Shown here: one piece after another, positions 46,801-57,995 of the stretch
How the letters are laid out: each line of letters opens with the position of its first letter
How positions within the stretch are numbered: position 1 is the stretch's first letter
From: Heterocephalus glaber
Taxonomy: Eukaryota; Chordata; Mammalia; Rodentia; Bathyergidae
Assembly: GCF_000247695.1 (NCBI RefSeq)
Contig: NW_004624795.1
Location: forward strand, 10,010,506-10,074,505
Direction: 5' to 3'
DNA length: 64,000 bases
Notes under the pieces: generated by a model
The model's input: the letters and a program-made list of their open reading frames with translations, nothing else
Told to the model about the DNA's origin: nothing
Databases searched by the model: none
Position numbers and translations under genes: made by a program

Positions 46801-47714
46801 ATTTGTGGATTATCAACTACTGCTCTGTTATTTGGGGGCAATAATGTTATTTTTCTGTACTGGGAAAGTCATTTTATGAACTTACCTCTAACTTTCCCTT
46901 GAAGCAGATTGCCTTGGAGAAGGTCAGGCACCAGAGGTATATCATCCTCAACATTCTCTGATAAATTTCTTGCCTTCCTTGCTGCTGTTTGCAAATCCTG
47001 TCAACGTATGCTTTTATAGCTTAGGCTGATGTTGGCCTGAAATTCTAAGAGCAACAGCATTCTACTTAGCTACAGAGCCAGTGAGGGGATAGGAGACAGT
47101 GGGATAGCGGGGGGAAAAGTACCCAAGGGGTTAAAGGGTAAAAGAGAATCAGACTAACTAACGCTACACCAGAGTCAAATGATTTTGGCAGAGGCGGGAG
47201 CTTTTCCCAAGTGATCTCACAGTTAGAATTGTTTTGCACGTGGGTCTACAGATCAAAGAGATCAAGCAGAAAATTGGAACATTGCATGAGGGAATCCTAT
47301 GCTCAAGCAAATGGCAACAGAAAGTTCTCATGAAGTGTAGACATACATGAAGACTCTGTGCTTCAGTAGTGAAATCTTAAAAAGTCTCAGTTGAGAGACT
47401 GAACTTTCCATATTCTAAGAGCAAGAAGCAGTTAATCCATAATTATTACACGGGATAACAATATAACAATATGCCTTCGGTCAGGAAAAAGAACACCAAG
47501 AAGAATAGTGAAAGAGGGACCAAATAGGTACACTATAAAGACTTTAAATTTCTTAGTGAAGAGGTTTAGAAGTTAACTTCTGATTTAGACTGTAAAAAAC
47601 ACATAAAACCATATTACATAGAATTTAATGTTTTATATCATTATCTTCTAACATGTATAAAGTTATTGCTAGATGCACTTGTTTTTCTTTTCCTCCCCAC
47701 TTTTTGATTCCCAC

Positions 47715-47716
<2 letters not shown>
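46801..47716. other. No gene seen; unique DNA
   Basis: No repeat or open frame of note. Confidence 0.4.

Positions 47717-47745
<29 letters not shown>
47717..47745. repeat. (TG)n microsatellite
   Basis: About 14 uninterrupted TG units. Confidence 0.95.
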
Positions 47746-47747
47746 AT

Positions 47748-48040
47748 CATCCCTTGACATCCATATAGGATTGGTTTCAGGATGCTCCCTCTCTACCACA
47801 GCTACCAAAGTTTGCAAATGTTCAAATCCCTTATATAAAATGGCATAGCATTTGCATATAATCCATGCAATCCTTTCATATACTTTAAATCATGTCTAGA
47901 CAAATAGTATGCTGCATCATTTAAAGACTAATGACAAGAAAAAAAATCATATTAAGTACAGATGAAATTTTATTTTCAAATATTTTCAGTCTGAGATTGG
48001 TTGAATCTACAGATGGAATCCACAAGTATGTGACTTGAAT
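47748..48040 (-). mobile_element. MER2-like Tigger MITE
   Basis: CATCCCTTGACATCCATATAGG, ATTGGTTTCAGGATGC, AAATCCCTTATATAAAATGG, CATATACTTTAAATCATGTC, AATATTTTCAGTCTGAGATT and GGTTGAATCTACAGATGGAA match the MER2/Tigger plan read in reverse. It is a non-autonomous mariner/pogo-type relic. Confidence 0.75.
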
Positions 48041-48065
48041 GAATATAAATATAGATCATACAGAT

Positions 48066-48096
<31 letters not shown>

Positions 48097-48110
48097 CACA
48101 TATATATATA
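48066..48110. repeat. (CA)n-(TA)n microsatellite
   Basis: CA units with one CG interruption, then TATATATATA. Confidence 0.95.
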
Positions 48111-48714
48111 ACTTTCAAAAAGCAACTGAAAAATAGTCTAAAATCTGATGGCCAGAAGAGGAAAAGGAAGCAACTTCCTCATTTCTAATAGAATTGTGCC
48201 ATAACCAGGGATTTTTTCCTACCTAGTTTCACCACAGTTTATGCTTCCTGTGAAATGTTCTGACTTCCTCCCTCATATTGTGAGCAGAAACTGTTAAAGA
48301 GTTTGGAATTTTCAAATCATGGATGTTCATGGGGAGTAGAGTGATGTGATGAAAGAATTATTCCTTAAATAAACGAAACGCAAGATCCTACAGAATTCAG
48401 ACTCAAATTCTTACAAGAAGTAAGAAGAGATGAGCTCTCAGGAAAGCTTATTAAGGAGGGAGAACAAATGTCCAGAGGGGGCTTTACCTCTCTGATGAAT
48501 ACATCCTGTGTTCAATCCTGATGCCCTTCATATCCAATCCTCAAGGACACTGTCCTTACTGAGAGATACTGGAGTGTTTGAAGACAGCTTAATTCATACT
48601 AAGGAATCAACATAGCACAAACAAGAAAGGCACATAAAAAGTAAAATTATGGCATTTAAACATTGTGGGTTTAGGATTCTATCACAGTGAGTTTAACAGG
48701 CGTGGTATTATTTA
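48111..48714. other. No gene seen; unique DNA
   Basis: No repeat or open frame of note. Confidence 0.4.
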
Positions 48715-48870
48715 CAGAACATAAATTATGCAATCAGAATTTATTTAAATACTGGTTCTGCTGTAATTAGCCATACAATATTAGGAAAGTTCGTTTCCAT
48801 GAACGTGATTTTCTCTTCTTTAAAAAAGGGCAATTCTCCTCTTGTCATATTGTATGGTTCAATCTCCCAG
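48715..48870 (+). mobile_element. MIR SINE relic
   Basis: AATACTGGTTCTGCTGTAATTAG, then GATTTTCTCTTCTTTAAAAAAGGGCAA, following the MIR order. The far 3' end is lost. Confidence 0.6.
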
Positions 48871-49429
48871 CAATAGCTGATTGATCCAGAGATTTATGTT
48901 GCACCTACAATAGGTTAGTCAAACACTCTCTCCTGAGAATTTGGAATTTTAATTAAGAGACATATTGAAAGTCTTCATAGTGGAATGACATTGATTCCAT
49001 TACTGTAGAGCCACTATCAACTCCTGCTCTGTGCACTACCAAGTACCTTCTCTTCTTGCTTCTCTACGGGCATAGTCAACTCTTCCTTTTATCCTGCCAG
49101 ATACTCAAGGATCCTTCCAGTAAGTGTTACTGGGTTTGCCTGAGGCTTTTTTGCTTGGTTGGCTTTTGTTTTGTTTGTGGCCTTAGGTAGAGATCGCATG
49201 TTTTCTATTTCTTGTAATCAGAAGAATTTTGAATAAAAAAGAAGTAAATACATACTAGGAAGGAGAATGCTATGTGTAAAATTTTCTTGTGAGGTTGATC
49301 TAAAGTAGGAGCTATGCCCCAACCCTCACTCCGCCCCCCACCTCATCCCCATTGCCCCTGACCTGGGAAGCCTGTTATTTAATGCCACTGCTATTGATGG
49401 CAGGATTCTTCATTCCCCCAGTTCATGGA
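48871..49429. other. No gene seen; unique DNA
   Basis: Contains a C-rich patch (49319-49360) with CCCCAACCCTCACTCCGCCC, which is not an island. No frame of note. Confidence 0.4.
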
Positions 49430-49770
49430 GCTTGGGTGGCATGTGATCCAGGCTAGCAAACTGAATCACTCACTTTTAGAGACTCCCTGGAAATGATTAA
49501 TTTAGGATTGGATCATGACCCAATTTCATTCAATCAGACTCAACTCCAGGAATTTTGTTTGAATTGTTGGAAAGATTTTTTTTCTTCCTATTACTTAGTG
49601 AGGGAATGGAGTATAAAACTGGTGGTATTAGCAGCAGTCTCAGAATTCAAAGAAATAATCTGCCTAAGAAGAAATCCACAGAGGAAAGCATAGCCAAGAA
49701 GTAGGGGGAATAAAACTTTGGAGATAGACTTTGTGGAGATGGGAAGGAGATCTAGAGACAGAGGAGGTAT
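49430..49770 (+). mobile_element. Unclassified ancient mammalian repeat (tentative)
   Basis: GTGATCCAGGCTAGC, GGATTGGATCATGACCCAATTT, CAATCAGACTCAACTCCAGG, AATTGTTGGAAAGA and CAGAGGAAAGCATAGCCAAG recall an ancient repeat common in mammalian introns, perhaps an ERVL LTR or L1 3' relic. I cannot name the family. Confidence 0.4.
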
Positions 49771-50929
49771 GGAGGGAAGAGGAGATGTGATAGGCATATG
49801 TTAGTGCAATTATTATGAATTGCAAATATATACTAATTTAAAAAACTTTACCTGAGAACCTAGATCTAACCAAACTTGAGTATAATCTTGATGCAAGTAC
49901 CTGGAGCTCTGTACATAAATACTATTTTGTAAAAAGATTTTATTTGTTTATTTACTTTTTGGGTAGTTCTGTAATATTATTAAAGGTTTGAGCTACTAAT
50001 AACAATGCTAGTTGACACAACTTGACCATATCATCACAATTTGAATTTAGGTACAATTATTATGTTTGAAATGACTGTCTGGAAGGTTTTAATGATATAT
50101 TTAAAGGCTTGCTTATTTTTTTTTCATATTCGTCCTCATTGCCTAGATGCCTGGCAAAGCCTGATTTACCTAACACATATAAATGATTCCATAAAAGAGA
50201 AGTCTGATCTCTTCTGGACAGCTCAAAGTAAGATAACACACACCAGCCTGTCTTTCTGCTGCTTCTTTTGCTAACATTCACTGACAAGACAAATCTTTCT
50301 CCATCTTGCCAAGACTAAAACTGTGACTCAACTTTTCACAAGGATTGAGGGCAAGGAGCTGTCGGGACATCTTTACCATCTCCTTGGCTGTATGGGTTGG
50401 ACTCTGATGACCCTTAACTGTCTCCTTGGCTGGAATGCTATATTTCCTACTGTGTCTAGGAAAAGCAAGTACTTGCTTTAAAGCTTGCTGATGATATATA
50501 GGTGACTCTTTCCATGCAAACAGGTCACTTATCTGGAAGAAAAATAATCTATTTTAATTATCACCTTTGAAAGTAGAGAATTTGTTTCTAATCCAATAGT
50601 TTCTTAGTCTGGATTTTTCTGGCATGGGAGCCACTACATTCTTTTGTTTCAAACCAGCTCGAACTGCACTGTCTATAACATGCTTTTAAAAAGGTCTTGG
50701 CTGATGCAGTGGCTGACCCAGAACATCAGGCTTATGAGCTTTGTAATTTTAGACAAGCTTGAGTATAATCTGTTCTTTCATCCTCAGAGCTCCTTGGCTG
50801 ATGAGTCTCATGTGTTCTAATTTTTTACTAATCCCAATCCTTAGGGGTATAATAAATCTTCTGTTGAAGGTACTTAGCATACATTTATGAAGTCAACTCA
50901 AATAAACATTCGTATTGATTGACTGTAAA
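49771..50929. other. No gene seen; unique DNA
   Basis: Mirror frames of 75-77 codons on both strands at 50041-50287 have no recognisable content. A phrase CTCCTTGGCTG recurs at 50380, 50422 and 50790, hinting at an old local duplication. Confidence 0.4.
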
Positions 50930-51035
50930 TACTTCTTAAATGCTTCTGTTAAGGGTAGAAATCATTCCCTATTCACTTTTTTATGCCCCATATCTAAGAA
51001 AGTGCTTATTATATTAGTTGCATAAATTAATTAAA
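50930..51035 (+). mobile_element. LINE-2 3' relic (tentative)
   Basis: CTGTTAAGGGTAGAAATCATTCC and CATATCTAAGAAAGTGCTTATTAT resemble the L2 end (gggcagggactatgtc / agcacagtgcttggc). Confidence 0.45.
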
Positions 51036-52715
51036 TTAAAATAAATTAGAAATATTTACTAGGTGAGGGAGTGGGGCAGTCGGGGTGGGTGACCACCCTA
51101 ATAGAGCCCCTGTAAAATATGTAAAATATGTAAAAAAAAAAAAACACGAAAATTCTCCCTTTCTAAAAAAAGCAAAAGGCCAACTGATATTAACAAATTC
51201 CAAAAATAAATTTCAAAATGTAAACTAATCATTGTGCAAAAGTTTGATGTTCTGGGAGGGGATGCTCTGTTTGTGTTTGTTTAGGAATGGAAAGAGCCAA
51301 GTTACGGTCAGAAATTACAGCTGAAGAATACAGACATCCTCAAGTACAATTATAGTAATCCAGACAGAAGGAAGGCCCGGTACTGCCACGCTGTGGAGAG
51401 AACCATGTAAATTGTTCTTCTGGAGTTCAGAGCCGTTCCAGGACATCCAGTGGAGTCACATGCAAGGAAGATCATGCCCCTTAGAACCACAATCCCACTC
51501 ATCATGCTCTTTGCCTATCATTTCAGACTTACATATCAGACTAAAGCAGGCAAAAAAGACTTTTAAGCAAATCCTTTTAAACCCTGTGTTAACAAAATCT
51601 GTAGACCATAGATAGTTCTAAACAGTAGCTTTTCTCCAACTGAACTAATTCTGATAGTCTCCTGATTCCCTGCAGTCTAACACAAATGAGCTGGTTCTCC
51701 TACCAGCAAAATGGTTGTGACAATGCTTGCTCTGTCCCTTTATAAGACTCAATGTCCAAATGAACTAATGAATATGAAATTGCTTTGTAAATGTAAATAA
51801 ATTTCATAATTATAACTTTTAGGATTATTCTTCCTTGTGCCTAGACCTAGTGTCCTGGCTTTTAGGATTTGGCCCTGTGTGAGTTAAGCACTGTTACTAA
51901 ATAGTTAAATTAGGCCAGGTGTTGCTAACAAGGGCCCCCAAATCACAGTGTCCTCACAGCAGTTCCTCCCTTCTGCAGCACCATTGTGGGTTAACAGTGG
52001 CTTCGTCTTTCCAGCCTCTGGCATCTCATGGCTTCACCTGATTCAAAGTCCATAGAGTCCTCTCCTTCTACCAGAAGATGAGGAAGCAGAGTGAGGAGAG
52101 TTCACAGGAAGATTTCTTGGATAGCTGCATATGTTTCATGCTCATGTCCTCTTACACAGAACTCACTCCCATTCCCACCCCTAACTACAAAGGAAACTGG
52201 AAATAAGTTTGTTGGCATCTACAAGGACGAGCAGAACAAAGAGAGTGGTGAGCACTGGATCAGAGACACTCAGCCAAGGCACTGAGGAACTTAACAAACA
52301 AGTCTCCATCTCACATCACATAAAGAGGACCTCCTCCCCCGTGTGCCCCAGGCCACCCGTTTTATAGACACACCATAAAACTAATGAAGTACAGACATGT
52401 TCTGGAGTGCTGGAACTTCTTTTTACTTTATTCCCACAATGTTCAAATATAGTGAGCACTCAGAATATGATTGCTGAATCCACAGATTTAGTCAAATACT
52501 TCATTCCAACTCCTTTAAAACATTCAAATTCAGCTCAGTGATGATTTCTTAAATATCTCCTACAATGCCAAGTTGCACCAAGAGATGTTTGCCTGGTCAG
52601 AGAAATTATTAGACAGAGGTTCCCATTACCTAACAGAATCAGTACATAGCAAATGTAAATACTTGCTGTAGTGATCAAGTGAGTGAGTAATTTAGTAAAT
52701 TAACACAATAATGAC
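51036..52715. other. No gene seen; unique DNA
   Basis: Frames up to 67 codons only. A TAAAATATG triplication precedes an A-run at 51115-51145. No repeat placed. Confidence 0.4.
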
Positions 52716-53460
52716 CCTTTTTTTAATAGTTTGAAAAATTGTATTACTACATATTCGCAATGCATGCAGTTTAAAATCCTCTCGGGGAGTGGTTACATGT
52801 TTACATATATCACGGCTTGTTTCCCTTTCATAAATCCCCTTCTCTCCCTCTCCCCCTCCCCCACCAGTCCCCATCCCCTTTTCCATACTTAATATTACTT
52901 GTCTTAGCCCATGTCACGGGATATACTGTCTGCATTAATTGGGATTATTAGGTTCCTGTACATGGCACATCTTTATTCCTCTCATTTCTCCTTCCCCTCC
53001 TCCTCACCCCTCACACTTCTTTCCTTGGACCACTTCTCTGTTGCAACAGATGCATTCCTTTGTCCCTTTCTATCCCTCCTTTATCATTTTCTTTGCCTCA
53101 CTCAAATGAGGGATATCATAGGGTATTTAAGCTTGTACTCTGGTTTATTTCACTGAACATTATATTTTCCAGGTGCATTCATTTCCTTACAAATGTCTCA
53201 AATATATCATTCTTTATAGATGAGTAGTATTCCATTATACATAGATACCATGTTTTCTTTATCCACTCATCTGTTGATGGGTATACAGGCTACTTCCAGG
53301 ATTTAGCTATTGTAAAATGTGCTGCTATAAATATTGGTATATATGTGTCACTATAGCATGATGACTTAAGCTCTTTGGGAAAGATAATTAGCAGAGAGAT
53401 GGCTGGGTCACATAGAATTTCTAATGTCAGTTCTTTGTCAACTTAGAAGTTTTATATATC
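52716..53460 (-). mobile_element. LINE-1 3' end, antisense
   Basis: In plus orientation: a pyrimidine tract (CTCCCTCTCCCCCTCCCCCA), then GATGAGTAGTATTCCATTAT, CTTTATCCACTCATCTGTTG, ATGGGTATACAGGCTACTTC, GTGCTGCTATAAATATTGG and GGCTGGGTCACATAGAATTT. This is the complement of the L1 ORF2 end and 3' UTR. The 81-codon plus frame (52911-53156) runs over the pyrimidine tract and is not a gene. Confidence 0.92.
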
Positions 53461-53499
53461 AAGTAAGTTTGTTATAAGGATCATCAGAGCATTTGGAAA

Positions 53500-53860
53500 G
53501 CAGTAACTTTTCTTACATCTTCATATTCTTCTGTAGACATGTCCCCCTTACCCACATTGGTACAAATGACGAGCTGCAGTCTGGTGGATGACTGACTCCA
53601 GAATTACTCCCTGATCGAACACACCTCATTCTAGGTTTACAAGTGACTCAGGGCATCCTGGGGGTGAACCTCTTCCTCCTCTGAACCATAGCTCTCACTG
53701 TCATCCACATGGGGCTTACACACTAGTTGCACCAGCTTATTGACTTGCATTAGTGTCGTCTTTCAGATCATCATATGTGACTTCATCTGGGGAGGACTTT
53801 TCAGAGTGGTTGTGAAAAATACAAGAATATGGTCACGTGTCATTTTCTTTGTTATTTCTC
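53500..53860 (-). pseudogene. Unidentified acidic protein-like relic
   Basis: On minus, from about 53818 downward, one frame reads HNHSEKSSPDEVTYDDLKDD. After one shift near 53755 another frame reads KLVQLVCKPHVDDSESYGSE followed by EEEV and stops near 53641. The acidic, Ser-rich composition and a natural-looking C-terminus suggest a decayed processed copy of a gene I cannot name. No poly(A) tail or target duplication was identified, so chance similarity is possible. Confidence 0.3.
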
Positions 53861-54094
53861 ACTATCTAACAAATTCACCTTTATTGTGCACAGAGGAGAG
53901 ATTTGACAAATAGTCCTGGGACCTAATGATAAATTGTTATACATACAGCAGAGGCATAAGGATAACACTGCTATAACATTAAAGTCACAGCCCTTTCTAT
54001 CAGAGAGGATTGTCTAGGAAAAGGAGGAGAAATTTTAAAAATACTGTGCAAAGCAACACATGCTATCAAAGAACAAAGGATCAGAGAAGAGAGA
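53861..54094. other. No gene seen
   Basis: Short unique stretch. A 76-codon plus frame (54010-54240) runs into the MIR and is not a gene. Confidence 0.4.
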
Positions 54095-54262
54095 TGAAGG
54101 TGCATAACATATTGCCAGGGTTTTATTTAAATCCTAACTTTGCCATTTATTGTCTGTGCAACTTTGACAAGCTCCTGAATTCTCTGACCCATGGTTTCCT
54201 CATCTGTAAAATTAGAATAATAATAGCATCTGTATCATAGGGTTGTCCCCATCTGTAAAATT

Positions 54263-54345
54263 TTTTTTTTTTGGTACCCGGGATCAAACTTGGGTCCTTG
54301 TGCTTGCGGAGGCAGGAGGCAGAACCACTGAGCTAAATCCCCAGC
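54263..54345 (-). mobile_element. tRNA-derived SINE, first of a head-to-tail pair
   Basis: T-run, GGTACCCGGGATCAAACTTG, CTTGTGCTTGCGGAGGCAGG, CACTGAGCTAAATCCCCAGC. The left edge abuts the 16-bp target duplication CCCCATCTGTAAAATT (54247-54262). Confidence 0.9.
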
Positions 54346-54352
54346 TAAGGAA

Positions 54353-54451
54353 TTTTTGTTTTGTTTTGTTTTGTTTTTTGGTACCAGGGATCAAACTCGG
54401 GTCCTTGCGCTTGCAAGGCAGACGCCAGAACCACTGAGCTAAATCCCCAGA
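54353..54451 (-). mobile_element. tRNA-derived SINE, second of a head-to-tail pair
   Basis: (TTTTG)n tail, GGTACCAGGGATCAAACTCG, CTTGCGCTTGCAAGGCAGAC, CACTGAGCTAAATCCCCAGA. Its right edge abuts the second exact CCCCATCTGTAAAATT (54452-54467). No separate duplication is seen between the two SINEs. Confidence 0.9.
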
Positions 54452-54565
54452 CCCCATCTGTAAAATTAGAATAATAACAGCAGAGTTGCAGAGAGAATTA
54501 AATATGTTAACATATGTAAATTGCTTAGAATTATGTTTGGTATCAGTAAATATATGATATATTTG

Positions 54566-55191
54566 ATCTAGCATACTCATAGTTGTTACTATTTTTTCCT
54601 ATAAAGTACAATGATGATATGGTAATATGCCTAAACTATGGCATATTTTAAACAAGAATTATAAATAGTTTTTGAAAGTGAGATGAATCTGGAAATGTTT
54701 TAAAAGCCACTAAGTCCAAGTATTATCATTTACAGGATTATAATTCTGTTCTTCTATTCTTGTGACTCATATGAATCCATATGTACATATCAAAACTCAG
54801 TTCACACTCACCAAGTACATTATATTTATCTGTCATTGGAAAGGATCTGATAAGTATCAGAATTACTTTCTAGTTATTACTGCAGCATACTGACCTGGGA
54901 AACCTTCCAGTTCCCAAGAGAGCATGACTGCTTTCTCTACACTGTCTACAGGTTCAAAAATTCAAATCTGAGACTGAGAATTGAGCTGTTTGATGAAGAG
55001 GAAGGCTAGTGGCATTACCAAGTATCTATTCATAAGACTGTGTGGTTTAGGTTTAAGCTCAAGGAAAGAATTTAGTTCAGGGAGCCTTGAGCCAAAAGAT
55101 ATGGTACAGAATTAAATATTTAGGATGAAGAGGAATGGAAGAATTATTTAACTTCTGTCTCCCTTCTGGATAAAGGGACCAGCTCCTATAA
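54566..55191. other. No gene seen; unique DNA
   Basis: No repeat or frame of note. Confidence 0.4.
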
Positions 55192-55206
55192 AGAGAGAGA
55201 AATAAG

Positions 55207-55296
55207 GCCTGGGGATTTACCTCAGTGGTTCCACTGCCTGCCTCATAAGAACAAGGTCCTGAGTTCGACCCCTGGTACCAAAAAAAAAAAAAAAAG
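55207..55296 (+). mobile_element. tRNA-derived SINE (ID-like), well preserved
   Basis: GCCTGGGGATTTACCTCAGT, TTCCACTGCCTGCCTCATAA, GAGTTCGACCCCTGGTACC and a pure A-tail of about 16. Flanked by exact 15-bp target duplications AGAGAGAGAAATAAG (55192-55206 and 55303-55317). The long clean duplication and tail mark it as one of the youngest insertions here. The 97-codon minus frame across it is antisense chance. Confidence 0.93.
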
Positions 55297-55317
55297 AGAG
55301 AGAGAGAGAGAAATAAG

Positions 55318-56814
55318 TCCAGAAGCCATAAAATAAGGTTCATAAAGGTTATGTGAGATTCTGAGAACAAATAGTCTTTCTCCGATTTGGCAGGGAGAGA
55401 GGCATCATTTTCATGTTATTCATGCACTAGCCCAAGAAAAGAGCCAAATAGCCACATAGGATCACGGTGGCAAGGTGGTGAAACAGCGGAAGTTACATTT
55501 TACACGTCTTTCCGAATCCCTCCATCCCCAAATAGTAAGAATGCTTAATTAAATCCATATTTTTAAGCATGCCAATCTTTTATAATGTCACTATTTTTCA
55601 TCTTTTGCATCTGGGTAAATACTCCTTTTTTGGCATGAGAAAGAGAAGGCAGTTTCCAGAAACCATTTTGCTGTGAGGAAACCTTGTAACCAGAAAATGA
55701 GTTTTTGACATATTGGAGAGGCCATCTCCTCACCCTCCACCTAGACAGCATGTGGCGCTGTGGAAAGTAGCTTCGTCCCTTACACCCCCAAGTCCAGCCC
55801 AGACCACATTGCTCGGAACTCTCCCTAGAACCATCTGGTGCCCAGGACCTGCTATTTCAATGTGCCTTAGAATCTTCTAGGTTAGTTTATGTGACTGACA
55901 CGTATTTTTAAATAGAAAGTATTCAGTTGTTTGGATCTATATCCCTGCTGAGGGCCATTTCTCTGCTATTTAGCATCATGCTTTTATGCTGAGTAGTCAC
56001 ACTAAGAGTGAAAAGACTCCCTCCAAAAATGGCCCCAAGCTGTTGATTGTAAAAAGCTTAGCAGTGGTCTTGCAAGATTAAGTACTTCTATACATCCAGC
56101 TCTCATTTGGAAGTGTGTCTTTATTTGAGTCAAGGGATTATCTTTAATTTCATGATTATTAAATGCTTCGGTTTTTCCACATGTGACCAAATTAAGGAAG
56201 ACAGAATTGAAATTCACCATCATACTGAATTTATTTTTTTCCTCCTCTTGTTCCCACAGCACTTCATATGCATCTTTAATCTTCTATTTACCAAGGTGTC
56301 ATTATGCCTTTATTTCCCACCGTCCAATAAGTGTCTTAAAGGCAACATATTTTAGCATCTTTTACTGCTAAGGCCAACCAACTATCCAAGAGCAGCCTAA
56401 TAGGTACCCTATATGTGCATTTTGAGACTGAAATTTCCTGTGTTCCTAATAATTCCAGTGTTCTCAGGCACTGGCTGTATACCTAGATCTTTTTTCTCCA
56501 GTAATGTCTCAAGTCCACATGCTCTTTACTCTGTGAATCATGATACTCCTACCACATAGCTCCGTCTGAACCCACAAAAGGTTAATTGTCTGTTCTAAGG
56601 AAAGAGCCAGAAAAGACAGTTTAGAAGCTCAATGGATATGACATTGAGATGACTCTGCCTCTTTACCTATATACACCCTGTCTTTTGGCTTGTTTAATCA
56701 AGCTCAAATTGTTCAATACCTGTCCTTAGAAAGGAAACCCACAACATGTGTAATTAAAACTAGGAATTGTTCATCCAAATAACTTCCCATGCTTTTATGA
56801 GAAAGTGTCAGGTA
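55318..56814. other. No gene seen; repeat-free DNA
   Basis: Frames up to 86 codons on both strands (56002-56355) overlap each other and are unrecognisable. 55930-56360 is repeat-free with balanced composition and several AT-rich homeodomain-like words, a weak conserved-element candidate. Confidence 0.35.
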
Positions 56815-57005
56815 GAAGCAAGAGCCCCAACTTTAGAGACAAAAGGCTGAAGTCACACTCCTTACTTCGAAGGCCATGGAGAAGTCACTGAGCCAGTTTG
56901 GAGCTCAGGTTCTTCATTTGCGATGCTTGTCTCACCAAGACACAGGACTGGTGTCTGGGTCATATGAGTTGTTCTCTATTATGCAAAACCGAGCACCATA
57001 CATAT
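56815..57005 (+). mobile_element. MIR SINE relic
   Basis: AAGAGCCCCAACTTTAGAG, GGCTGAAGTCACACTCCTTA, GGAGAAGTCACTGAGCCAG, GGTTCTTCATTTGCGATG and GTGTCTGGGTCATATGAG fit MIR. Confidence 0.65.
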
Positions 57006-57839
57006 CTATGACTATGTGAAATGACATTTAGAATGGATTACCTGATGACAGGGCATAAGTAGCCATCAGATTAGTAGCTGGGTTTTCTGCCAAGTAAATA
57101 TTAAAATAAGCTTCCAGATGCCAAGACTAAACCCAGTAGCAATGTGGGGAGGCAGCCCTGCTCTATACTCAGTGCAGGAAGAGCTGGCTGCATTTATAAG
57201 GGCCATGACTAATCTACGTGGCCAATTCCTCTGCAGATAATCAAGAGTTGGCTAACTCACAGCAAGGGCACAAGACAGCACCTTGCCCTGCGCTTACCCA
57301 TATGGTGGGCAAATGAAGGTTGCTTATGCCAAACACAGATCCAATCAAAACTTGGAAAGGTTGTTGCATTATCACATTTGCAGCCATAATTAAATTTGCA
57401 AGCTGGGAAGAGCTGCCAAGCTTGCCTCTCTGTTTTGGAAGGTGGGACATCTGTTAACATTAGTATGGACATGGACATGGGGGAAGTCACAAAAATTCTG
57501 CTTCACAAGGAACATTCAGAATAAACTACAGTTTATTTTAAGATACTCGCTTCCGAGCCCTCTATATTATGTCAGTTTCCTCACAATATCACCTAATTTG
57601 TGTTTTTTGTTTTAATATAGATGATGATTTTTCCCTGCCATTTTTCCTTGTTAAAAGATTTTAAAGATAGAATTTACATGTTACTACACTTTCATCAAGG
57701 AATGTGATTTATGATGGGAAGTAAGAAGCTGTAAGGAGGACCATTGGTATAGTCTATGGAACTGGAGAGCACTGGAATTATATGACTTGATTTAGCCACC
57801 TGCTGGAGGCAGCAAAGCTGAAATAGGCAGCTAAATAAT
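57006..57839. other. No gene seen; possible conserved non-coding DNA
   Basis: 57060-57480 is repeat-free and compositionally balanced, with phrases such as CAAACACAGATCCAATC and CATAATTAAATTTGCAAG. Mirror minus frames of 69-77 codons (57241-57490) have no recognisable domain. Confidence 0.3.
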
Positions 57840-57995
57840 ATTAATGCATTTGCATAATACTTTACAGATATATGAACTTTCCCATTAATGAACTATTTTA
57901 AACTGTACCGCAACCTAATATAGTAGGTAGCTATATAATTACTTTGTAGAAAATGCAGTTGCTGAAACATTAAGTGACATATTAACATCCTTTCA
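57840..57995 (+). mobile_element. MIR-like relic (tentative)
   Basis: CATTTGCATAATACTTTACAG, TATATGAACTTTCCCATTAATG and ATAGTAGGTAGC recall the MIR3/MIRb body (tttacaaactactttcacatacattatctcatttaatcctc / gaggtaggta). Confidence 0.55.

Larger units (their letters stand above)
54095..54565 (+). mobile_element. MIR SINE split by a SINE pair, with local duplication
   Basis: CTTTGCCATTTATTGTCTGTG, GTTTCCTCATCTGTAAAATT, AGAATAATAATAGCATCTGT and CATAGGGTTGT, then after the insertion GAGAGAATTAAATATG and TAAATTGCTTAGAATTATG: a good MIR in order. The segment 54201-54228 is repeated with one mismatch at 54455-54482, so part of the MIR was tandemly duplicated (unit about 49 bp) before the SINEs landed in the second copy. 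Confidence 0.85.

Noticed and set aside
49319..49370. C-rich patch considered as a CpG island edge
   Set aside because: It has only one or two CpG and is very short.
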